NCBI GenBank assembly: GCA_036504975.1
Contig: DASXUF010000111.1
Location: 1-51,938, forward strand
Source of the DNA: Candidatus Binatia bacterium
GTDB taxonomy: Bacteria > Desulfobacterota > Binatia > UBA9968
DNA: 51,938 nt
Direction: 5' to 3'
This document shows, one piece after another, positions 44,360-51,938 of the stretch. The translations under genes and the position numbers were made by a program. The notes beneath the pieces were generated by a model. It was not told where the DNA came from. It worked only from the letters and a program-made list of their open reading frames with translations, and did not search any database. Numbering within the stretch: position 1 is the stretch's first letter; each line of letters starts with the position of its first letter.

Positions 44360-45759
44360 GCGACGAGGCTCTGCTGCTCCAAGAAAAATTTGCCGAGCTG
44401 CTTCGCTGGGAGCGGGCCAAGCTTCGGGAGACGATCCTCCTCCGAGCCGTTGGTATCTCGCTTCTGGTCTCGCTGGCCCTGTTGCCGGCGCGGGGGCTGC
44501 TGCCGGATTCGTTCACTTCGATCTACTTACCGGTCGTTCTTTTTTTGCTCCTCGCGCCCGCCTATTTTTTGCTCCGGCCGTGGGGACCCAGAGAGTCTCG
44601 CCTGGCTCTTTTTAACTTGGACCGAACCCTTCGCCTGGAGGAGCGGGCGATTACGGCGGCGGAGATTCTAACGCGCGACATGCCCAGCGCCGTCGAACGG
44701 TATGTGCTCAGGGAAGCCGGGACGAGGTTAAAGGATCTGGATGTCAAAGCGGCGTTCAAGCGCCGGTGGTCCTGGCAGGCGCTGGCGGCTGCGCCTCTGC
44801 TGCTCGTCTGGCTCGCGCTCGTGTGGCTCGACGTCGGCAGCGTCGATTTTCGCCCAACCGGTTCCCGGCCCGCTTCGCTGGCCGAAAAACTCAAAGAGTT
44901 TTCCGGGGAGCTCAGGCGCAAAGCCGAAAGCCAAGAGCTGGCGGAAAGTCTCAGGATCGCCCGGGCTTTAAAGGAAATGGCGGAGGAGCGTCTCAAGGGC
45001 CAGGGCAGCGATCAAAAGCTGGGGGAGAATCTGGCCGCGATCAAGCAGCAGCTTGGACGAAAGGTTCAAGAAGGCGAGGGCGGCGCAAGACTCGGCGACT
45101 ACCATCGCGACGCGCTTGCGAGTCTCAAGGCCGAGTTGGATGTGATGAAGGGACAGCTTGGTCGCGGCTCGACGATCAAGGAAAGCGAGCTGTTCGAGCG
45201 GCTGTCGGCGCTGCCGCGCTTGAGCGAAGCGATGGAGCAGGGCCGGGCGCCGGGGGGCAAGGCCGGCGGCGAGGGGTTAAAAAGTTTTCTCGACCAGCTC
45301 GAACGGGATGTCACCGGCGAGATGGACCGCCGCTCGCTCGCCGATGTGGAGAATTTTCTCGCTCTGCTGCTCCAGGGCAATCAGGCGGGCGAGCTTCCCA
45401 CGGAATCGATTTCTGCCGGCGGCCGCGAGGGGGAAAGCCGTTCGCCGGAATCGGAGAAGGCCGGAGGTAGAGGAGAGCTTGCCGGCAATCAGCCCGGTTC
45501 ACCGGCCGGGAGCGCTGAGAGCCCGCAGCCGGGCGCGAACGCCATAAGCCGCCTTCAGGGAATTCTCCGCGAAGGCAAGAGCAGCGGCTTCACCTTGCGG
45601 GGAGAAGCGAAAGCCGGCCCGAGCAAAATTCCCGAGGAGGAAATCGCCGCCTCGTACCGCCGTCAGGTCGAAGAGGATCTCGCGTCGGAGAAAATTCCCC
45701 ACGAGATGAAAGAAACGGTGAAAAAATATTTTCTCTCGCTCGGAATGGAGAAGAAGTAA
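44356..45759 (+). CDS. DUF4175-like membrane protein with coiled-coil tail
   Basis: 467 residues from GTG 44356 (overlapping the preceding stop). Helices near 25-45, 53-73 and 138-158, then a long charged helical region (SLAEKLKEFSGELRRKAESQ, SLRIARALKEMAEERLKGQG) and a low-complexity Gly/Glu/Ser stretch before a conserved-looking end (EEIAASYRRQVEEDLASEKI, HEMKETVKKYFLSLG). The layout resembles DUF4175-type proteins that lie beside MoxR/DUF58/BatA genes. The function is unknown; a structural role in the envelope complex is likely. Confidence 0.55.
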   Translation: MSDEALLLQEKFAELLRWERAKLRETILLRAVGISLLVSLALLPARGLLPDSFTSIYLPVVLFLLLAPAYFLLRPWGPRESRLALFNLDRTLRLEERAITAAEILTRDMPSAVERYVLREAGTRLKDLDVKAAFKRRWSWQALAAAPLLLVWLALVWLDVGSVDFRPTGSRPASLAEKLKEFSGELRRKAESQELAESLRIARALKEMAEERLKGQGSDQKLGENLAAIKQQLGRKVQEGEGGARLGDYHRDALASLKAELDVMKGQLGRGSTIKESELFERLSALPRLSEAMEQGRAPGGKAGGEGLKSFLDQLERDVTGEMDRRSLADVENFLALLLQGNQAGELPTESISAGGREGESRSPESEKAGGRGELAGNQPGSPAGSAESPQPGANAISRLQGILREGKSSGFTLRGEAKAGPSKIPEEEIAASYRRQVEEDLASEKIPHEMKETVKKYFLSLGMEKK

Positions 45760-45789
45760 GAATTGGGGAATAGCATCAGAGGAGAACTT

Positions 45790-46791
45790 ATGGAGGCGTT
45801 GACTGAAGTACGCGACCGGATGGCGAGCGCGCGGCGCTCTTTCGCAGATGTAAAGTCGGAGCTGGGCCGGGTGATCGTAGGCCATCACGATCTCATCGGG
45901 CAGGTTTTCATCGCGCTGGTTTGCGGCGGTCACTGCCTGCTTGAAGGCGTGCCCGGATTGGGCAAGACGTTGGTGGTGCGGAGCCTCGCCGCCGTGCTCA
46001 ATCTCTCGTTCTCGCGCGTCCAGTTCACGCCCGACCTCATGCCCGCCGACATCACCGGCACGCAGATGCTCACGGAAGATCCTTCGGGAAAAAAGCTGTT
46101 CGGTTTCCAGCACGGACCGATCTTCGCCCATATCGTTCTGGCCGACGAGATCAACCGCGCGACGCCGAAGACACAATCGGCGCTGCTCGAGGCGATGCAG
46201 GAGCAAAGCGTCACGATCGCGGGCAAGGCCCATCGTCTGGAGAGTCCGTTCATGGTTCTGGCGACGCAGAACCCGATCGAGATGGAAGGGACCTATCCTC
46301 TGCCCGAGGCGCAGATCGACAGATTTTTTTTCAAGCTGCTGCTCGAGTACCCGAGCCGTGCGGAGCTGGGGCGGATCGCCGATCTTACCACCAGCCCGCC
46401 ACCCGCCGCACTCAACCGCGTGCTGGACGCGGAGACGATCCTCAAAATCCGCGCCTGGGTGCGCGAGGTGCCGATCGCGGAAGCGGTCAAGGACTACGCC
46501 GCGCGGCTGATTCTCGCGACGCATCCGAAAAAAAACGGCGCCGCGCCGGCCGCCGAAAAATATGTGCTCTACGGCTCGAGCCCGAGGGGGCTCCAAAGTT
46601 TGATATTGGCCGCCAAGGCGCGCGCGCTCCTCGACGAGCGTCCCAACGTCTCGTTCGCGGACATCCGCGCGGTCGCGCCGCAAAGCCTGCGCCACCGCGT
46701 CATTCTCAATCTCGAAGGCGAGGCGGAAGGCGTCACGTCCGAGAAAATAGTAGAGGAAGTGGTTGCCCAGGTGGCGGAGATGGCGGATTAA
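45790..46791 (+). CDS. MoxR-family AAA+ ATPase
   Basis: 333 residues from ATG 45790 with GAGGAG 6 bases upstream. Walker A GVPGLGKT (53-60), Walker B with LADEINRATPKTQSALLEAM (119-124 is DEINRA), and QNPIEMEGTYPLPEAQIDRF, the sensor/lid region typical of MoxR. MoxR ATPases act as chaperones on vWA-containing partners such as the DUF58 and BatA proteins encoded next to it. Length is normal. Confidence 0.94.
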   Translation: MEALTEVRDRMASARRSFADVKSELGRVIVGHHDLIGQVFIALVCGGHCLLEGVPGLGKTLVVRSLAAVLNLSFSRVQFTPDLMPADITGTQMLTEDPSGKKLFGFQHGPIFAHIVLADEINRATPKTQSALLEAMQEQSVTIAGKAHRLESPFMVLATQNPIEMEGTYPLPEAQIDRFFFKLLLEYPSRAELGRIADLTTSPPPAALNRVLDAETILKIRAWVREVPIAEAVKDYAARLILATHPKKNGAAPAAEKYVLYGSSPRGLQSLILAAKARALLDERPNVSFADIRAVAPQSLRHRVILNLEGEAEGVTSEKIVEEVVAQVAEMAD

Positions 46792-46795
46792 ACGC

Positions 46796-47686
46796 ATGAC
46801 GGAAGAAGCGGGGCTTTTTTTACAGCCCGATTTTCTTAAAAAATTGGAGCGCCTTCGGCTGATCGCCAAGCGGCTCTCCTGGACGGCGGCGAAAGGGGAG
46901 CACCGCTCGGTCCGCAGGGGATACAGTCTGGAATTTTCCGACTATCGAAAATACCAGAGCGGCGACGACCTCCGCTACGTCGATTGGAACGTCTATCGCC
47001 GGCTGGAGCGTCTGTGGCTCAAGCTCTTTACCGCCGAGGAGGAGATGAACATTTATCTCCTGATCGATGCGAGCCGTTCGATGGCGGAGGGAAATCCGCC
47101 GAAGATCGAACACGCCAAGCGGATCGCCGCGGCGCTCGGCTACATCGGCCTCAAGAATCTCGACAAGGTCGGCGGCGCGAGCTTCGCTGAAGACCTGAAC
47201 GCGCCGCTCACTCTCGGCCGGGGCAAGAAGCAGATCCTGTCGCTGTTCAACTTCCTGACCGCGGTATCGTGCGACGGCGAAACCGATCTTAAAGCCGCGA
47301 TGGAATCGTTCGCCGCTCTTTTCACCAGGCCGGGCCTGGCGGTGGTGTTGAGCGATCTTTTCGATCCGCGCGGCTGGCGCGCGGGGCTGGAAGAATTACT
47401 CAAGCAGAAACACCAGCTCCTCGTGATCCATATCATGGACGACGGAGAATTCGATCCGGCGGCGCGCGGCGATCTCTCGCTCGCGGACGTGGAGAGCGGG
47501 CGCGAGAGAAGGCTCTTTCTCGACCCCGACCTGCTCCGGCGCTTTCAAGAGGAGCTCACCGCCTACTGCGGCGAGATCGAGTCGTTCTGCCGCAGCCGCC
47601 GGATGGACTACCTCCGGACGAGGACTTCGGTTCCGTTCGAGGACTTCGTCCTGCTCACGTTGCGCGAGGCGCAAGGGGTCAAATAG
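46796..47686 (+). CDS. DUF58 (vWA-like) domain protein
   Basis: 296 residues from ATG 46796, 4 bases after the MoxR stop. The DUF58 signature is GYSLEFSDYRKYQSGDDLRY with VDWNVYRRLERLWLKLF, followed by a vWA-like fold with the metal site DASRSM and LSDLF. The protein lacks N-terminal helices, so it is probably cytoplasmic. It partners the MoxR ATPase, as in Bat-type operons. Confidence 0.9.
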   Translation: MTEEAGLFLQPDFLKKLERLRLIAKRLSWTAAKGEHRSVRRGYSLEFSDYRKYQSGDDLRYVDWNVYRRLERLWLKLFTAEEEMNIYLLIDASRSMAEGNPPKIEHAKRIAAALGYIGLKNLDKVGGASFAEDLNAPLTLGRGKKQILSLFNFLTAVSCDGETDLKAAMESFAALFTRPGLAVVLSDLFDPRGWRAGLEELLKQKHQLLVIHIMDDGEFDPAARGDLSLADVESGRERRLFLDPDLLRRFQEELTAYCGEIESFCRSRRMDYLRTRTSVPFEDFVLLTLREAQGVK

Positions 47687-47688
47687 AC

Positions 47689-50600
47689 ATGAGTTGGGGA
47701 TCACCGCTAGCTCTCCTCCTTTTATTGGGCGCCATCCCCGCGATTCTCATCCTACACAGTCTCCGTCCCAAAGGGCTCCAGGTGAGAACCACAACGCTGT
47801 TTCTCTGGGAGCGCGTGCTGAAAGAGCGGCAGATGGGGCAATGGCTCGGCCGCTTGCTGAGAAAAAATCTTCTCTTGATCCTCCAGCTTCTCGCCGCCAT
47901 TGCGCTGATCGCGGCGCTGGCCGATCCGTCGCTCATCCGCCTTGGCGGACCGGCGGGCGACCTCGTCATCGTGCTCGATTTGAGCGCCAGCATGAAAGCC
48001 AAGGGCCGGGGCGGAAGCCGCTTCGACGACGCGCGCGCGGAGCTCCTGAGGCTCGTCGATGCGCTGCGGTCGCAGCAGAAAATGATGGTTATCGGCGCGG
48101 GCCCGAGGCCGGAGATCCTCGCGCCGTGGAGCGGCGAGAGCCGGACGCTTCGAGATCTGGCGCGCGCCGTCAGGCCCACCGACGCGCCGGCGCCCGTTAA
48201 AGAGGCGGTTCTGTTCGCGCATTCGTTCATCAAGCGCGGCGGCCGCGATCGGATCATCGTCATCAGCGACGGCGCTTTCGACGGCGCCGAAGAGCTTCCC
48301 TGGGACGCCTCGCGTCTCCAGCTCGTCAGCGTCGGCGCCGGCGGGGAAAATATCGGCATCGTCGGCTTCGAGCTGCGCCGGCTACCGGATAAGGCGGATC
48401 GATATCAGGCGATGGTCGCGGTCAAAAACTTCACCTCCCGGCCGGCGCGCGTGCCGGTGGCGCTGGCGCAGGCGGAAAAATCCTGGGCTCAGGAGACGGT
48501 CGAGATCGGCGCCGGCGAAAGCCGCGTGCTCGTCTATTCTTACGGGGGAGCCTTGCCGGAGCGGCTCGAGGCGCGCTTGGGCGTCGCCGACGATTTTCCG
48601 ACCGACGACCGAGCCTACCTCACGCTCAGAAGCTCTGCGCCCGTACGGGTTCTCTACGCGGGAAAAGGCAACCCATACCTGGAGCACCTGTTTCATTCTC
48701 TACCTCACCTCCAGGTCACACGGGTGGATCGTCTGACTCAGGAAGAGCTTTCGGCGCGGCGTTCGCTCTACGATGCGATCGTGCTCGACGGCGTCGCGCC
48801 GCCCGTGCTCGACGAAGGCAACTTCATCCTGATCAATACCTCTGCCAAACCATTTGCCGCCCGCGGCAAGATTTCCCGGCCGCGCGTTCTTCCGTCGGCG
48901 GCGCGCCATCCGCTCGGCGCAGGGCTCAGCTTCGATGACCTCTATATCCGCGAAGCGCTGCAAATGGTCCCGCCGAGCGGCGCGGCAATCCTGGCGCAAT
49001 CGAGAGAAGCGCCGCTCGTCTTCGCCTTCGAGCGGGGAAAACTCAGGGTTCTCGTTCTCGGCTTCGATCTTTTGGCTTCGGACCTTCCCTGGCGCGTCGC
49101 CTTTCCGGTTCTCTTCGGCAACGCGTTCGAATGGTTCCGGCCGCGCGGCGCGGAATTTCCCGGCGCGCAAGTCCAGGCCGGCAAGCCCTATCCGATTCCG
49201 CTCGCGCCGGCGGACGACCGGGTGGAGGTGAAAAGCCCGTCGGGCGCGCGCGAGGTCTTGAGAGCCACGGCTCGTCCGTTTCCGTTTACGAACACGGCCG
49301 CGGCGGGATTTTACAGTTACAGCAGTCAGAGCGGGGCGGGTGAGTTCGCAGTCAATCTTCTAAGCGAGAGCGAGTCGCAAATCCGCTCCCGCGTGGCGGC
49401 AAATCCTGCCAGGAGCGCCAGCCGCGCGGAAAGCGCCGAGAGAACAGAGGCGGGATTTCCGCTTTGGCCGCTCCTGCTTGCCACGGTTTTCGCCTTGTTG
49501 CTCGTCGAGGGTTATTTGGTATTCCGGCGCGGCGCGGCGCTCTATCCTCTGGCGCTCCGGACGGTGGCGGCGGGCGCGCTACTCCTCGCCTGGTGGAATC
49601 CAAAAATCTTCCAGCCGGCGGCGGCGCTCGACGTCGTGCTGGCCGTGGACGCCTCGCGCAGCGTGGGCCGGGAAGGAACGTCAAAGGCGTTGGAAATTCT
49701 CGCGGCGGCCCGGCGCTTGAAAGTCATGGATACGCGCGCCGGGCTGCTCTTTTTCGGACAACGCCCGTCGTGGGAATTTTTCCCCCGCGCCGATTTTCCC
49801 CTGGCCGATTTTTCCCCCGTGGTCGGGCGCGAGGAGACCGACATCGAAACCGCGCTGCAAGCGCCGGTCGCCCAGATCGGCGAAGGTCGGCAGGGGAAGA
49901 TTCTGCTGATCTCCGACGGCCGTGAGACCCGCGGCCAGGCTTTCCGCGCGCTGCCCTTTCTCCGCTCGCGCGGCGTCTCCGTCTCGGTCCTGCCCGTGAG
50001 TCTCGCGCGCGGCAAGAACGAAATCTATCTGACCGATCTCAAGCTGCCGCAGCAGGTGGACGGCGGCGCAAGCTTCGAGGTGAAGGGCGCGATCGAAACG
50101 CTCGGCGACGCCAAGGCGCGCGTGAAGCTCGCCCGCGACGGCGTCATCCTGAGAGATGAGACGCTGTCTCTCAACCCCGGCACGAACTGGGTCGGCTTCA
50201 AGGACAGTCTCGCCGAGCCGGGGAGCCATACGTACGAGCTTTGGGTCGAGTCGGCGGCGGACACGCTCTCCGAAAACAACCGCCTGCAGGGGATCGTCGA
50301 GGTCAAAGGGCCGCCGCGGGTGCTCTACCTTTATTCGTCCGCGGAAAGCCGGCGCGCGCCCGCGCGCGTGCTCCAAACCCAGGGCTATTCGGTGTTCGAG
50401 TCGTCGCCCGAAGAAAGCCGCCTCTCGCTTCCCGAGCTCGCGTCGTTCGATCTCCTGGTGCTCGACAACGTTCCGGCGTTTCGCCTGACGCAAGCGAAGA
50501 TGGAAGCGATCGAGAGGTACGTGAAGGACCTGGGCGGCGGCTTGATCGTTCTCGGCGGCGCGCAAAGCTACGGCGCGGGCGGCTACTACAGGACGCCGCT

Positions 50601-51938
50601 CGAGCGCATCCTCCCGGTCGAGATGCGGCCGCCGGCGCGCCTGGAAATGCCGCACATCGCGCTGCTCTTCGTCCTCGACAAGTCGGGCAGCATGGCGGCG
50701 GGCCCGGAGGGCGCGACCAAGCTCGAGCTGGCGAAGGCCGCCGCGCTGGCCGCCGCGGATCTCTTAAATCCCAACGACCAGATGGGAATTCTCACCTTCG
50801 ACGCCAAATGGGAATGGCTGCTGCCGTTCCGCATGGTCGGCAAGGGCGAATGGATTTCCGATCGGCTCGCGGCGATCCAGTCGGACGGCGGCACCGACAT
50901 GTACGCGGCGATGGTCGAAGCGGAGCGCTCGCTCGCGGCCAAGCAGGCGGCGATCAAGCACGTGCTCGTCCTCTCGGACGGCCTCACGGACAAGGCGGAC
51001 TTTCAGTCGCTGGTCGCGAAAATGGCCGGCCAGGGAGTGACCGTCTCCACGGTCGCCGTGGGACAGGACGCCGATTACGGCCTGATGGCCGACATCGCGC
51101 GCGGCGGCAAAGGCAGGGTCTATGCGGCGATCGACCCGCAGACGGTGCCGCAGATTTTTACCACCGAAACGCTTCTCATCGCGCGCGACCTGCTGGTCGA
51201 AAAGCCGGTGCGGCCGAAAATCGTCGCAGCGACGGGGCCGCTCAAAGGCTTCGCGCAGGCAAGCCTGCCGCCGCTTTTCGGTTACGTTCTGACGCATCCC
51301 AAGCCGCAGGCGGAACTGCTGATGCGGGTTGATGAAGACCCGCTGTTGATCTCGTGGCGCTACGGCCTCGGCAAAGTCGCCGCCTTCACGTCGGATTTGA
51401 CCGGGCGCTGGGGCAGGGAATGGATCGCGTGGCGTGACTTTCCCCAATGGGCCGGACAGCTCGCGCGCAGCGCGCGGCGCACGCTCGCGGAGGCCAATGT
51501 ACGGGCGGAATTTCACCAGGAAGGGGATGAGATCAAAGCCGTCGTCGATTTTCTTACCAAAGGAGGCGACTTCGTCAACCAGCTCAAGCTATCGGGGAAT
51601 CTCGTAGCTACGGCGCAGACGGCCGCCGCCGCGCCGTTCCGCCAGATCGCGCCGGGCAGATACGAAGGTCGCCTCACTGCAGCGGAGCGCGGCGCCTATC
51701 TGCTGGCGCTCCAGGAAGAGAAGAAAGACGAAGCGCCGGCGACGGTCGCGACGATTCCTTTTATCGTTCCCTATCCGCGCGAGTACCGCGAGTTGAAAGC
51801 GGACACGGCGCTGCTCAGCCGCCTGGCCGAAGAGAGCGGCGGCGAGATGCTGCCGCCGGACCAGTGGGAGCCGGCGCTCAAGCGTCTTTTCACGCCCGAT
51901 CCGGGCAAGGCCGTCGCCGCGCGCGAGACCTGGCAGCC
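47689..51938 (+). CDS. Very long BatA/vWA membrane protein with three vWA domains, 3' end outside window
   Basis: Open from ATG 47689 to the window edge, at least 1416 residues. Part 1: a BatA-type N-terminus with two helices (LALLLLLGAIPAILILHSLR, LLLILQLLAAIALIAALADP), vWA1 with LDLSASM near 96, a glutamine-amidotransferase-like segment (about 310-470), and a helix at about 594-612. Part 2: a second helix pair, vWA2 with VDASRS near 653, an Ig-like part, another GATase-like block (FDLLVLDNVPAFRL, LGGGLIVLGGAQSYGAGGYY), and vWA3 with LDKSGSM near 997 and a SDGGTDMYAAM metal loop. A further GATase-like/beta region follows. These parts are usually two separate genes. I checked the junction near 49.3-49.8 kb and found no stop codon. 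Confidence 0.8.
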   Translation, partial: MSWGSPLALLLLLGAIPAILILHSLRPKGLQVRTTTLFLWERVLKERQMGQWLGRLLRKNLLLILQLLAAIALIAALADPSLIRLGGPAGDLVIVLDLSASMKAKGRGGSRFDDARAELLRLVDALRSQQKMMVIGAGPRPEILAPWSGESRTLRDLARAVRPTDAPAPVKEAVLFAHSFIKRGGRDRIIVISDGAFDGAEELPWDASRLQLVSVGAGGENIGIVGFELRRLPDKADRYQAMVAVKNFTSRPARVPVALAQAEKSWAQETVEIGAGESRVLVYSYGGALPERLEARLGVADDFPTDDRAYLTLRSSAPVRVLYAGKGNPYLEHLFHSLPHLQVTRVDRLTQEELSARRSLYDAIVLDGVAPPVLDEGNFILINTSAKPFAARGKISRPRVLPSAARHPLGAGLSFDDLYIREALQMVPPSGAAILAQSREAPLVFAFERGKLRVLVLGFDLLASDLPWRVAFPVLFGNAFEWFRPRGAEFPGAQVQAGKPYPIPLAPADDRVEVKSPSGAREVLRATARPFPFTNTAAAGFYSYSSQSGAGEFAVNLLSESESQIRSRVAANPARSASRAESAERTEAGFPLWPLLLATVFALLLVEGYLVFRRGAALYPLALRTVAAGALLLAWWNPKIFQPAAALDVVLAVDASRSVGREGTSKALEILAAARRLKVMDTRAGLLFFGQRPSWEFFPRADFPLADFSPVVGREETDIETALQAPVAQIGEGRQGKILLISDGRETRGQAFRALPFLRSRGVSVSVLPVSLARGKNEIYLTDLKLPQQVDGGASFEVKGAIETLGDAKARVKLARDGVILRDETLSLNPGTNWVGFKDSLAEPGSHTYELWVESAADTLSENNRLQGIVEVKGPPRVLYLYSSAESRRAPARVLQTQGYSVFESSPEESRLSLPELASFDLLVLDNVPAFRLTQAKMEAIERYVKDLGGGLIVLGGAQSYGAGGYYRTPLERILPVEMRPPARLEMPHIALLFVLDKSGSMAAGPEGATKLELAKAAALAAADLLNPNDQMGILTFDAKWEWLLPFRMVGKGEWISDRLAAIQSDGGTDMYAAMVEAERSLAAKQAAIKHVLVLSDGLTDKADFQSLVAKMAGQGVTVSTVAVGQDADYGLMADIARGGKGRVYAAIDPQTVPQIFTTETLLIARDLLVEKPVRPKIVAATGPLKGFAQASLPPLFGYVLTHPKPQAELLMRVDEDPLLISWRYGLGKVAAFTSDLTGRWGREWIAWRDFPQWAGQLARSARRTLAEANVRAEFHQEGDEIKAVVDFLTKGGDFVNQLKLSGNLVATAQTAAAAPFRQIAPGRYEGRLTAAERGAYLLALQEEKKDEAPATVATIPFIVPYPREYRELKADTALLSRLAEESGGEMLPPDQWEPALKRLFTPDPGKAVAARETWQ

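Noticed and set aside
45499-46869. 456-codon minus-strand open frame opposite moxR
   Set aside because: No likeness to a protein family; the MoxR motifs on the plus strand are complete.
50241-51332. 363-codon plus-strand frame inside the vWA fusion gene
   Set aside because: Gly/Arg-rich shadow frame; the vWA metal-site motifs are in the other frame.

Overview
The window comes from a GC-rich Gram-negative bacterium. The evidence is a BamD-type outer-membrane assembly lipoprotein, several lipobox proteins, a LolB-like lipoprotein, an outer-membrane porin and peptidoglycan-recycling sugar enzymes. The gene style fits an uncultured deltaproteobacterial, Binatota-like or Rokubacteria-like lineage: NMT1-type binding proteins, FrsA-like hydrolases, futalosine-type UbiA/UbiD genes, a selenocysteine candidate, and many intergenic palindromes built from short repeated words. 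That placement is inference; there is no rRNA gene in the window.

Layout. 1-4.2 kb: bamD (cut by the window edge), a TIG-fold lipoprotein and a porin with clear promoter and terminator. 4.2-6.9 kb: a repeat-rich stretch, two small membrane proteins, an exported zeta-toxin-like P-loop protein and a TPR lipoprotein. 6.9-9.4 kb: a UbiA/UbiD pair for quinone synthesis. 9.5-19.4 kb: a TMTC-like TPR glycosyltransferase, a class II aldolase-family enzyme, a ZIP transporter, a split HTTM / vitamin-K-carboxylase-like pair, the AmgK-MurU pair and a membrane metallophosphoesterase. 19.4-19.7 kb: a 70-residue thioredoxin-fold gene with an in-frame TGA at the redox position, read here as selenocysteine. 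19.8-25.9 kb: two-gene NAD+ synthetase, RsmI, acylphosphatase, an RRM protein and DNA ligase LigA.

26-40.2 kb: a lipoprotein pair followed by a Dpp/Opp-type importer. The binding protein and permeases (28.5-32.4 kb) lie 5.8 kb from the two ATPases (38.2-40.2 kb). Between them sit an NMT1-type binding protein, two paralogous alpha/beta hydrolases in opposite orientation, a D-2-hydroxyacid dehydrogenase and an AbiEii toxin pair. 40.3-41.3 kb: a small secreted protein and GreA. 41.5 kb to the end: a MoxR / DUF58 / vWA cluster that ends in a very long ORF, open at the window edge, joining three vWA domains that are usually spread over two genes.

The strongest unreported-looking items are the UGA-containing thioredoxin-fold gene, the exported zeta-like kinase, the rearranged split carboxylase-like pair, the triple-vWA fusion, and three strongly structured intergenic elements (21.6, 22.6 and 34.7 kb).
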